A stretch of DNA of 64,000 nt, from the NCBI RefSeq assembly GCF_901709675.1, contig NC_051094.1:5669001-5733000 (forward strand), in the 5' to 3' direction. The notes beneath the pieces are model-generated. The model ran no database searches, was not told the origin of the DNA, and was given only the letters and a program-made list of their open reading frames with translations. The translations under genes and the position numbers were made by a program. The stretch is from Syngnathus acus (taxonomy: Eukaryota; Chordata; Actinopteri; Syngnathiformes; Syngnathidae). Positions within the stretch are counted from its first letter, which is position 1, and each line of letters opens with the position of its first letter. Shown piece after piece: positions 1-12,481 of this stretch.

Positions 1-1904
1 ATCCCCTGATCTGGACCAGGGTTCGTTTTCTTGACCACTAACGGCAGGGCATGGGGACAAAATAACGCACGACCACCACCCTCACCACCTCTCGGTTGAT
101 GCGATGCGGCGTCAAGTCAGCCCAACCCGGCTCACCACCTCGGGGTCCGGCTCGCTCTTTCTGTCGCCTTGGATCCACCGTAGTGACCATGTAGAGGGCC
201 AAACACTGAGCGAGGTCACCATTAAAGCCGCAGACGGCAAAAATGTAGCGGACGAACCCACCGTTAATGGGAGAGGGGACCACGGGACAAGGGTTTATAT
301 TTCGTGGAGGCAGTGAAGCTAGCTAACAATGTCGCGAGGACCCTCGGGAACAGCTAGCACGCTTCCTAACATGTAGCCCAATGACACGCCATTCTGATAG
401 ACGACGACACTCCAGTCACTTGGATTTTAACCTACATTCATCTCATGCCTGCATGAAAGTTTGCTACTATGAACATTGCCGAAAGAATAACCTCAGAGCT
501 GCCTGAGTGTGTCGTCGAGCTTGAGCTTAGCTAACACGCTAGCGAGTTGGCTCAGGTGACAAGTTAAGTTTGCCGCTTTTAGGAAACTAAAACCACATTA
601 ACACCCTTCCACCGGGAATGTCCAATCATCGCTTGTTATTGTCCACCAAAGGGAGTGCCTCGAAGGGTGGAAAGAGTCCAAAAAGTACCCCGAGAGACGC
701 ACACATCTACAATGCTAATATTGTAGCACCTTGTCAGAGGGGGCACGTAGCTCGATTGGTGTAAGGTACACAATAGGAGGTAAAACATATTGCCTGATCA
801 AAATATTTAATGTGGGGTCCTTTAACAAGAAAAACATTCACTACGTACATTTATTAAATATGGTAATGGTAAAAACACACAGATGGGTCAAAGTAAAACT
901 ATTTTATGTCTCTCAAAAAGTCTCATAACTCGAGTTTTCATTCCTGGGGAAATAAAGTATACATTGTTTTGTTTGTTGTTAACGAATAATGACATCTGAG
1001 GGTGACAACAAAACAATATGGCAACGTTCACTTAAATAGTCATGGCGTTTAACTTAACATTTTCGTACGATTGTCCACGCGAAGGGGAGACAAGGTACAG
1101 TCGCAGTTAATGGAACTATTATAAGTATAAACGCTAACGTACAATTAGCACAATGTATATAATGTCTAATATTGGATTCAACGCATGATGCGTGTTACGG
1201 TGCAATAGTGGCGCATGTGTATGCGGCGTTCGCCGGCTCACGTGGATGCCGCAACACAGCCTTGGCAGACTTCCTGAAAATAGTTCCATTAAGTACCGAT
1301 TTTGTTTGTTACCGTTTGCTTCATTTAAACACGTCTTCAACGGGATCCTCGCTATAATCGTGCATTGTAGTTAAACGTGATACTGTTATTTTTCTGTTGC
1401 GTCGGACGCCAAGTGCTGTTACGCATGTCAAATATCCCTCCGCCATTTTTTGTCCCCTTTCAGACTGTTTTGGTCTTTTCGATGTTAGCAACGGAAACAG
1501 CCCGAGACAGCACTAAAAGCAAAAATTCCGATTACAAAATCATTTCAGTTGGATTAACGCAGCGCGTTGGCAAGAGGTTCAGCGCCGACATTTATTTCAG
1601 CAGAGCCGTTACCAGGTGTTGTCTTTTTTTAAGTCGTGTTTTTCACCCCTCTTCTTTTAAAAGCAATTGTACAGGTTGCTAATTGGGCTAGCTGAGCCCC
1701 GCTAGCTTGTTAGCATAGCATCTTCCTTCAAGACCCAGGCACGTTGACATTAGCGTGCTAGCTACCGGAGTTTGGGACTGTGATAACGGCGGCTGCTAAA
1801 CTGTCACACACTAACCACGCAAACACACAGCTGTCCCGTCGCCGTCGAGAGAATTTGCGGTGCCTAACTGGTAATTTTAAGACACCGTCTTTTATGGGCT
1901 CGCC
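1..1904. other. 5' flank of ATXN2, no gene assigned
   Basis: No coding exon could be supported here. The last few hundred bases should contain the ATXN2 promoter and 5' UTR, but I see no clear TATA box or other decisive element. The in-frame start at 1905 follows a short stretch with stop codons. In human the next gene upstream of ATXN2 is BRAP; I could not recognise any BRAP exon. A short minus-strand open stretch at 38-283 is discussed under rejected items. Confidence 0.4.
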
Positions 1905-4900
1905 ATGTCAATGAAGGCCGGTGGAAATCGCAGCAAGCCCGGCGGTGGCAACGCCGCTGGTGCCGGAGGAAGCGGCGGGGGACGACAGAATCTGGGCAGG
2001 TCGGTGCAAATTACAATCATTCAATGAAGCGATCAAATACAATGAGGCTTTGGCATGCCGGTGTCCGTTTCCCGGACGTGGTTATATTTCGCTAACGCCG
2101 GTGTCGTTTTTAAGAGATGACATGTCCGCCTTGTGCTTGTTTTTTGGGGGTGAAAGGAGTGTGAGGGCCTTGCGACGTGTTGGTCAGCCAGGGAGCAACC
2201 TAGTTAGCGTGCGCGGCCTTACCGATCGCCCCACGAATAACACGTTAACATCACCATTTCGACCGTATTCCGGGTTTTCCCACCCAGTTTTCCTCTGCAG
2301 CATATATGTGCACAGACCTCTAGTTGACTTTGCTTTGCTTACGTTAATTAGCCTTTTTAATGGCAGCGAGTGACTGAACGCACTGGCTTCGATGATTGCT
2401 ACCCGAACGCATCATTTCACTCAGTCCTGCCTTTAACATTAAGGTTCAAATTCGTATTTTTCTTTCAAATACAATAACTAGGGCGTGGGGACGCGTATGT
2501 GGTTGAAGAAATGGTCGAGTAAGCTGTCAGTCAACCTTGACTTCGCCCGACTCATGTGAAATGATAATGTCCTTCAAGTGTGACTTTTAAACGCGATGCC
2601 CGAAGGATCAGGTGGTCGCATAGCTGTCAGCGAAATACATTCGTCCGCGGCTTCTTATTCACTCATTCACCGGCGCGGCACAGTACGCCCTGTTTGTTCC
2701 CTGCGTCGCTTTCCATTGAGGCCCTCTTTTTTTGTTGCTACGTTCAAATGCGTATTACAGAGTAGGAAGCTATTTATTCGATTCGTTCATAAGTAGGAGA
2801 TTTATACGAGTCGATATTAGTGGAAAATGAAGCTTCATTTTTCACTTGAAGATGTTTAATGATAGCTAATGTCTATTGATTAATACTCAAGGCGAGTGAG
2901 CTTGCATGTGATTGCATACCTGGCCTCGTTCCCGGCCGATGAAAAAAGGTGCATTCTAGGACACGCTCAAAGAATAAGGTGCATTGTAAGGTGTGACTAG
3001 AGTTTGAGATATTAATGTATTTTGCCGAAAGAATGAGATGCATTCAAGGGCACAATCAATGAGGTGTATTTTCGGACGCCACACTAAGAAGTCAGTGCAT
3101 TTTACAAGCGTGTGGTGCATTTGAGGACACAAACAATGAATGTGTATTCTAGGATGCGTTCTCAGCAATAAAGTGCATGCAGATGAATAGGGTGCATTTG
3201 AGGACACTCATTGAATACGGTCGCTTCCTGGAGGGAAGGGGTTTGAATCCGGGGGGAGGGGGTGGGGGGGGATTGTCTCCCGGTATAATGTTTTCCTCCC
3301 AAATTCCAAAACATGCGTGGCAGGTTAACTGTGGACTCTAAATTGTCTGTAGGTGTAAATGGGAGTGTAAATGGTTGTTTTATCTATTTGCACTCTGTGA
3401 TTGGCTGGCGCCCAGTTTGGGCTGTACCCAACCTCTAGGGCAAAGACAGCTATGATAGCCTCCAGCATGGCTGTGAGGTTAAACAGGTTGGAGGATAAAT
3501 GAATTCATGTGTACACACTGGCCTCAAAAAGAGAAATTTGAGCTGCCATGTTGCATTCATTTACCACATGCTGTTTGGAGACTTGGATTCATTTCCTTTT
3601 GTGTGTGCAGTCTACACTGCTTTAATCTCGGTTAGTTATCTACATGTGGGTCTCCTGGAATTTCTCTCCTTCCCTGTTACAGAACACTTTGATCACTTCA
3701 CTTTGCTTGTAAAAACATGAGCGAGAACGTTTGTCACCTGTGGCATTTTCTTTTACAGGGGAAGACACAGTGGTAAAGGTCCCGCAGCGGTAAGCAACCT
3801 ACTTCAACACTTTGTATAATCTAACTTTGTGGGTACACCGCTAAGTAATTTTGTGATGCTATTTCAGCGTAGATTATTATTATTTTTTTTTCCAGTGGTA
3901 ACCTGTCAGGGCCCCAATTTAAAAGAGCAGCACTCTTGATAGATTTAGAGATGCTAGATATGTTCCCTACTTCTGCTCAAATGAAGTGAAAATAAAAGGG
4001 GTAAATATTAATGCCCTCGCATGTGGACAAGGAGAGCCACATTCTCAGTCAGCTGTTTATGGGAACAGGACAAATACAACATGAGAACACTCAAGGAGCC
4101 ATAGCTTCTGTTGTCACTCTCTGGGCCACGCCCCTTCACGGCTTACGTCTGACGCGACTACAGCAGACGATAAAACCAGTTTATTTCTTTTCATGGTCTT
4201 ATTTTTTATTATTTTTTTAATTCAAAACGGAACATATATATATATCTATATATATATAAACAGAAATAATTGATGGCACTTAAATTCATTGTAATGGGGG
4301 AAAATATCCGAAATGAATTAAACCAGACTGTATTTATATCCTCCCCAGGTCATTTTCAATGGCGTGTATGCAAACATGAGGATGGTCCATGTCTTGACAT
4401 CAGTTGTGGTATGTTCACTGTCAAGATAACCACATGCATTCTTCAAAATTGTATGTAACCTTGACAAAGCGGTAAAGCCAGCAGTTTGAGATAGCATTGT
4501 ATGACTCACAATTACTGTAAATGACTTAGTCAAGCTTGAGTTTCCTCAAAATGTCCACACGGCAATAAACAAAGCCCCAGCGATTCGCTTAGGCAGCTGC
4601 TTGCTTTAACAAATCGCATTGATCAGTCATCAGGGTGTTTCGTAGCAGATGGTTTCCAAACGTGTCTTCAGAGCGTGTGAATTGACTTTGACAATTCAGC
4701 GTTGTGACTGTGTGTATGTGTGAATAAATGTTCACCAAAGTGAAAATGTGAACTATGATTACAGGGGACCAAGTGTGAACTGAAGGTGAAAAACGGAGTG
4801 GTCTATGAGGGAGTGTTCAAGACTTACGGTCCAGAGGTAAGATGGCTGGCTGTGGTGGTTCGGTCCATTCCTTTCACACTGCCCTTTTTGGGATAAGGGA

Positions 4901-7900
4901 TATGTGGCCCTTCATCTTCCATTTTAGAATGACACTTTGCTCAGTAAAACCCTGTGAGAACATTTTTGTTTTCAGCAAATTAAATGCCAGAAATCTGAAT
5001 ATGGGACAAAGTGGCGTCAGAACCACAGCAGCAATTTTGCCAGCTAAAACAGCACATTTGAGTAAGCCCCCTTGACTAAAAATTGATCGGTAGGAACTGC
5101 AATTGTGTCAGGCTGTTAGCATCAAAGACCGCAGTCATTTTTACCGATTAAATTGCCTTTGAAAAAAAAGACTTGACTGTCTTCTCAACTGCGTGCGCCA
5201 AATAAACGGCTACCCGGTCAGGGCAGAAACAAAGATTCCTCGAGCATATTTCTTTTTAACCATGGTACTCGAGTTACCGGAGGACTAATTTCCCTGCTAA
5301 TTTGCATTTTTTATGTTCATCATCAATTTCTTAATAAGGTGCTCTGAATATGTATCGTAAATCATTCACTTTTCTCCACATTGCCAGCAATTTTACAGCA
5401 TTTTGACTGTTGTTTTGGTTCGACAGAGGTCAACGCTCTACAAGATGAAAACCCAGTTTAGAGTGTGAGTTTTTTTTTTTCCCCCCCCATGTTTTTCCTA
5501 GTGTGACCTGGTGTTGGATGCAGCCCACAGGAAGAGCCCAGAACCGAGCACGGGCCCCAAGAAAGAGGACATTGTGGAGAGCATTGTCTTCAAGGCTTCC
5601 GATGTTGTCTCAGTGTCCTTCAAAGATGTTGATCTTAACTTTGCCAGGAAAGGTATGGAGCCGATTTTTCACTCATCAGCATTATCCTTATACGTACACT
5701 CGGCCTCGTCGATATTAGAACTCGTGAAGCATTCAAACGGTGAGAAGGCGACTTTGAATTCACTCACAAATAAACACACGACTGAGTGAATCAGTGCACA
5801 CCCATGACATCCTCTATTGATGAGTGTGTATTCACTACAAAGTAGAGCCGCCGCTCATTGAAGACTAATCCCATCCATCGATTCGGCCGAAGTGAGGGCA
5901 CTCGGCATAGACTGAATGACGCCATCTAATTCATCTTGACGTATTCAATTCTTTAAGAGTTATTGACCGTGTGCCAGGACAGTTTGGCGTGTCTTGGCGG
6001 AGTGATTAAGATGCAATAGACAATTGAATTATGTTTCTGAATGTAGCCATACAAAGCAATGCAGTTAATCATAATGTAGCTCACCGCTCTGTCATTCCAT
6101 CTTCTGACTCTTTGCCACCTGTCTTTGTTCTCCCATGGTCTAGTTTCCTCAGACACAGGTAATATGTTTGTTTTATCCTCTCCCCTTTCTGTCTCGCAAA
6201 CTGTCTTTACTTACATAATCAAACGTGTTGCAATCGCTCGTGCTGCCACTCTTACCCTGTGTGGTGATTCTTTCAAAGTCTCCGCTGCTTCATCTTACGG
6301 CTTCGAAATAAGGATCAAAAACAGTGGAACCTCCAAAGAAAGCCGCCCTTAAAGGCTCTAGGTTTTATTTCCCCCTTATGGTTCAATACCATCATTTGTG
6401 CAATTTCATGATTTCTTTTTGGGTTTTTTTCTCTGTAGAACCACATTGTGTGTCAGGGAGGAGCTCAGTTTAGTCTGGGTTGTTAGTAGAAGAACTGTTT
6501 TGATGGGTGGACATCAAGTTATTGTGTATTTTTGCCATACATGGCAGAGCTTCTTGCATCAGTAAAATGTTCAACTACTTAAAGGGTCATTTGTCACGGT
6601 TGGATTAGTTCTCAACACTTTTTTTCCCCTCTTTGGTTCTCTTGCAAATGTGTTCTATCCTTATTTGGTGTATTTACATTTTTGCTCTTGAAATTGGAAT
6701 ACGGTTAAGGTGACCAGTGCCCTAGAGCTATTTCTGTTTCCATTGAGAGGTTCCACTGTAGTTGAGCTTCATGTTGTTGCTTTCAGCGGAAGATCAGACA
6801 GGTTCCGCTATAAAGTTTTTACTGGAGAGTCTTGTAAAAAGACAGATTAGACATTTATACTCATGCCATCGATACGTTCGTGTAGACTGAATTTTGTAGT
6901 TGTGGTTTTAGTTCAGTGATACTAACCGAGTTTGAGAAGCAGTAACGTTTTCAACGGTTGACAGATGAGAATAGGGCCACGCGGGAGAGTAAGCCGACCG
7001 TTTCGTTTCCATTGAAAGCAACGGGTTGTAAACTCACTGTGAGGAAAAACTAAATTGCTCACTACCAATTAGATTCAAGTGGCAGAATTTTCAATGAGCC
7101 ATCTGATTGACTGCATTCTAAACGCATGCTTGCTTTAGCTCCCCTTCAACCCCCCTGCGTGTGTGAAACGTCTATTTTCCATAATGGACAGCAGCCAGTC
7201 ACAAAACATATTGGCCAGCTCTGCTTATGTAACAGAGACTAGTATAGTGCCTAGTATGTCAATAATGTGGCCCTTGTGCTTATTATTCTGTCCATTGTTA
7301 GCAGCTAGTACTTTTCTTGCTTTCGTGCTTAATCTTTTTCCCCGTCCACATTTTTCTGTTGCACGTTGCACTGACTATTTGATTCGTTTATTATTACAGT
7401 GACAACACAATGACATTTTTTGCCTCAACGATAACAACTGCACTAATTTGCAAGGCTTGCACTTTATAAGCACTATCTCAGTAGACCTTTATTTTGTTAT
7501 AGGTTTTAATTTTCTTTTTTGTGTGGTTAGAAGTAGTCCCCCCCGCCCCCCATAGAAAATCCTGAAGGCATGTGTGCTTTTGTGCATAAGAAGTAAGCGT
7601 GTGGTTTCCCCTGCCTGTTTGTATGTCTGCAGAGCATAAAGGTGTATCCTTGCGTGTCTCAGATAACTTCACAGACTCCGCAGTGAGTGGCAGGATCAAT
7701 GGCGAGCACAAAGAGAAAGATCTCGAGCCGTGGGACGGCGGCGAGACCCACAATTCCGACAGTCTCGAGTCCCTGGATACAGATGTGGTGAGAAACAAGA
7801 TGCAACGCCGCAACAAACACTGATGGAGGCATCGCTTTTCCCCATGTGTGGAACATGAAGAGAAACATCTTCTTTATTTTTTGTAGTCAAACGGATGGGA

Positions 7901-10900
7901 CCCCAATGACATGTTCAAGTACAACGAGGAAAAATATGGTGTCTTGTCGACATATGACAGCAGCCTGTCCACATATACGTAAGAATACCGTGCTCCTTAC
8001 TTTTTCCCCCCTTCCTTATGAGAAATGTTTCTGGTTTTAATTTTCATGAATACATTTTTCACGTAGAATCTGCCATTTGTGGCACTTCATAGTTTGAGTT
8101 CACTGTGAAATTGGCACTTGTTCTTTTTTACTGTTCCAGACAATGAACAAAGAAATACAAGTATTTATCCATGGCCGTGTTCTAACCTGCCCTTGCTTGT
8201 CAGTGTCCCCCTCGAGCGTGACAACTCCGAAGAGTTCCTCAAGAGGGAAGCGCGCGCCGCCCAGCTGGCCGAAGAGATAGAAGCCAGCTCTACATACAAG
8301 GCCCGCGTGGCCCTCGAGAACGACGAGCGCTCAGAGGAAGATAAATTCACCGCGGTGGTGAGAGGTGAAAGAGAGATGCACTCATTGAGCAGGTGATACT
8401 TAGTTCACACGGTGACAGGTCTACTGGGCCCAAGGAGCATCGTATTGATCGGGTGCCTGTTTGCAGGGAGAACAAATACATTCCCCCGGGCCAGAGAAAC
8501 AGGGAGGCCATGTCATGGGGGCCCGGACGTCAGAATTCCCCACGTCTGACTCCGAACTCAGCCGGGCCGTCGGCGCCTCGCGCGGGACTGCATGACTACA
8601 ATCAAAGCCCAGGGGGCGACCAGAGGGTGGTGAACGGAGGTACGGCTGCTCCAGTTCTCACACACCTGTGATCCGTTGTGCTAGCCAATGTTTTCAGTGG
8701 GGAAAGCACCTACACATTTTCAGTTCACCTTTTCCCAACTGGTTTCCATCTTCCTTTCGTAATTTAAGTTTGTCATAGAAAATTAATAAAGACTTGTTAA
8801 CCCTTTAAATGAATGATTTACTTTTTTTTTTTTTAATGCTATCATATTCACATTAACCTTACAGTGGGTCTCGACAATACCCAACGTGGTTACAAATGGC
8901 ACACAATGAACTAGTTTGTGCAGCGGCGTAAGAAAGCAACGTCACAAGAGGGCGTTACTGTTACCGCCATCCTTACTTGGTCATTCCTTTGGTATGCATT
9001 CATGGCAAAGTAGTCATGCATATAGTGATTGTAATTAGGACATTTCAAGATTACAGACAATGCACAATCAACTAGTTTCCACAGCGGCGTAAGAAAACGA
9101 CATCACACTATCTAAGGCATACTCGTGCCGGAGTCCACAGAGGCAGGCGTCCATGATGTTAATGCCAAAGTACGTAATTGGTGTTGACATAATAATCTTG
9201 GGTTCAAAATATCACCTTAGGACTTGCCAATAATCAAAATTCTAAAGAAAGAAAGAAAGAAAGAAAGAAATCTTCTTCTATAAAAAACCCTTTTAGTTTT
9301 GGCCAATCAATGACATTAACGCCAGTGTGCTAGCTACATCGCGGTCTTTCTCTTTAACAATGTTTGTGCTGTTTTTAAAAATTTTTTTTTTTTTTTTTTG
9401 CTTTTCTGTCTCAAGTTTAATGAATGGCATGTGCCTGTATGTTGTCGCTCTGCTCTTTTTCCGCTTGATTTGCTCATTGCATTGTGTCATCCTTGATCAT
9501 TTGTCCTTCCCTCTTTTAGGTTCATCCCATTGGCCCTCACCCTGTCCATCTTCTTCCTCCCGTCCCCTTCCTCGCTACCAGTCCGGCCCCTCCTCCCTGC
9601 CTCCTCGGGCCACCACGCCCACCAGGCCACCCTCCAGACCCCCCTCTCGACCTTCCAGACCTCCCTCTCATTCATCCCATCCCTCCTTTCCCTCCCCTTC
9701 GTCATCCTCTTCTTCCTCCTCATCTCCCTTTCCCCTCCACGGGCCCTCGTCACCGGCCTCCACTCTGCCCAAACGCATGTCTTCAGAAGGTACCCCACGT
9801 CAATGTGGCGTAGACCTGGGCAAAGGCATGAGTTGAAGGTGGATGGATTGGTCTTAGCCCAAGAGTGACGCTTAACATGCCCTAAAGATTTCAGACGTTA
9901 ACTGCTTTCAAAAGTCAATTTGCCCAGGTCTAGTGTGGATCAGCATCGTAAGATGACGTTAACTTCTGCGGAGTGATTTGGAATTTTTTTAGGCTCAAGT
10001 ACATTTAAGTACCCCTTAAACAAACGGGAAGGTGATCTCCTCTTGATGGCAGTTATATTAAGAATAATACAAAAGTAAAAAAAAAAAAAAACATTTGTGC
10101 GCTTAAAGGATTATTCTAAATCTTCAGTAAAAATTCACGGATGGATCTTTCCCTATATGAATGCCCAGCACATGCGATCTGATGCAACTGCAATGACAAA
10201 TCATTGCAGTGAGTGACGCTGAATCGCTGACAGACATCATTTGTAATTAAAGTTGCAAATAAAAGATGAGCACTTTGAGCATGTTGCTTGTACCAAGAAC
10301 ATGTTGCTACAAGTCCACGAAATAGGACTTGCCAGTGTGCCTGGTTTATCAGTTGATTTACTGTCTTAGTTTTGTCTACTTTGCACTGAGGGGTCACCGG
10401 TTCTTAAGCTGCACAACTCTGCTGATTGGTGAATCTGTTCTTTCGCACCTTACCTTTTCCCCCGCAACCTCCCGCGTTCCCCTCTCTGGTCACTTGGCTG
10501 CGCTTTGAAATGGTTGCTGTGTCTGCGTGTGATTCGACCGCTTTACTTGTACTAACAAGCATGTCCAACACTCCCGGTGTGACCATAGCTTCACCCTCCT
10601 TGACCTCTCAAATGTTTCTGTCACTGTAGGTCCGCCGCGGATGTCTCCGAAATCCCAAAGGACACCCCGTGCTCACAGAGTGCCCCCCAGCAGGACCACT
10701 AGTATGCCGCCGGGGGTGGATCTCATTTCTCACACTACGCCTGGCGACGTCTCGGTGACTCCTTCCAACAGAGGCAACTCCTCTGGAGGAACCTGGTCTT
10801 CTGTCGTTAGTGGAGGTATACGCCATGACGCTAGCAGACCATCTCTATTGGCCTCTACAATTGTACACATTCAAGGCTGCAGCAAACCTTATTTTCTGTC

Positions 10901-12439
10901 AAGTAAAACTACCCATGTCTTTTCCTCATCAGCTCACAGACCTCGCTCCCCGCGTCAGAACAATATGTGTGGTGCCTCCCCTTCCTCCGCATCTCTGCCT
11001 CAGACAGGAACGGCTCCCACCGAGTCTCTAGCCACACCGACGTCCGCTTCCTCCCCGACTGCTGCGAGCCCTGCTCCCAACATGGTAGCCTCTCTGTCAG
11101 GAGACGGTAAGGCTCCAAGCGAAGTCCCTTTCACAACTGCTTCATGCAGTATGTAACGTATCACGCAATTGTCTTACAGGGAAAGAAAGTCGCGTCCACG
11201 AGACGAGACAAACATCCCCCAAAGACGGCATGAAGGATAGTTCTTCCAGTATCAACAGACCTGTGTGTAAAGGTAGGCATAAGTCCTGACAGCCTTCAAA
11301 CACACACAGAGGTTGTGTAACCTTGTCTAAAAGGGTTCTTGCTTTTCTTGCAGGTCCCCCCTCCTTGGCGCCTGACCACAGGAAACAAATAGACAATTTA
11401 AAGAAATTTAGTGAAGATTTTAGGGTGAGTGTCTTCCAGTGCCATGCTGAATCATTTTTTTTGTACCACGCAAAACTCTTTGTTGGTCCTTTCATTTTTC
11501 AGTTGCAGTCTAGTTCCAACCCGGATCCTGCCATGGACCTCGTGGTAACCAAGCCTCCAAGAGACTCTGCAGACAAGCCCAGCGACCTAGCCTCCTTGGA
11601 CAAAGCATCCTCAGTGGGCACCGAAGACCACGGCGGCGCCACCCCATCCACGGGCGTTGTCAACACGAGTAAGCCCGGTAGCCCCACCGCGCTCTCCCCG
11701 TCTCCTTCTGGCCCGGAGCAGAAGAGGGCGGGCCTAGATGTGACGTCGCAGGGGGTTCAGACGACGGCCGTATCGACCTTTGGTGGGCCCAAGCATGAAG
11801 AGAAGGAGGACAAGAAGGAGGCGGTGCAAGAGTGAGTGAGACCGTAAGGAGGAGGCTGTTGAAACAGTTCAATCATGTCAATGATAATCTTGATCTGCAT
11901 CTTTTCTTCATGCAGTCAAGTAAGAAAGTCCACCTTAAACCCAAACGCCAACGAGTTCAAGCCAAGGTTCAATGCTCAGGTGAGTGGGCTGCCCACCCCT
12001 CTGACAATCGGCAACAACCCTTTCATTGCTATCTATGTCCAGATAGTATAATGCAAGGGAATTTGCGAAGGACTTTTTTTTTCCCCCCCGCTCTCGTCAG
12101 CAGCCCAAACCAGCCAACACCCCGACACCCCCGCGACCTCAGGGCCAGCCTAGCCCCTCCATCGTGGTCCAGCAGCCCCCCGCTGTCTATGGCCAGCCGC
12201 TGTGCTTCCCCCAGATGTATCCTCTCACACCAGTTAGTCCCGGCGTACAGGTGAGACCCACGCCTTTTCGCAGCTGACCCTGCCGGGTGTGACGTAAATG
12301 CCCCGCTGGAATGTCAATGCCGAGGCATTTATCTCATGTTGCTTTAAGAACAACTTGGTGATCCAACATCAGACATATGTAAAGACATGCATTTTTCCTT
12401 TTCTTCCCCCTGCTCCTCATTCTCTCGCTCGCTCTCTCG

Positions 12440-12481
<42 letters not shown>

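Noticed and set aside
38-283. Minus-strand open stretch of about 80 codons with a hydrophobic segment
   Set aside because: It has no ATG near its start, no recognisable family, and lies in GC-rich 5' flank. It could be an exon of a divergent neighbour, with a donor near GAG|GTGGTG, but nothing independent supports it.
9487-9798. Minus-strand open frame rich in Arg/Glu/Gly
   Set aside because: It is the antisense shadow of ATXN2 exon 10, whose Ser/Pro codon bias keeps the opposite frame open.
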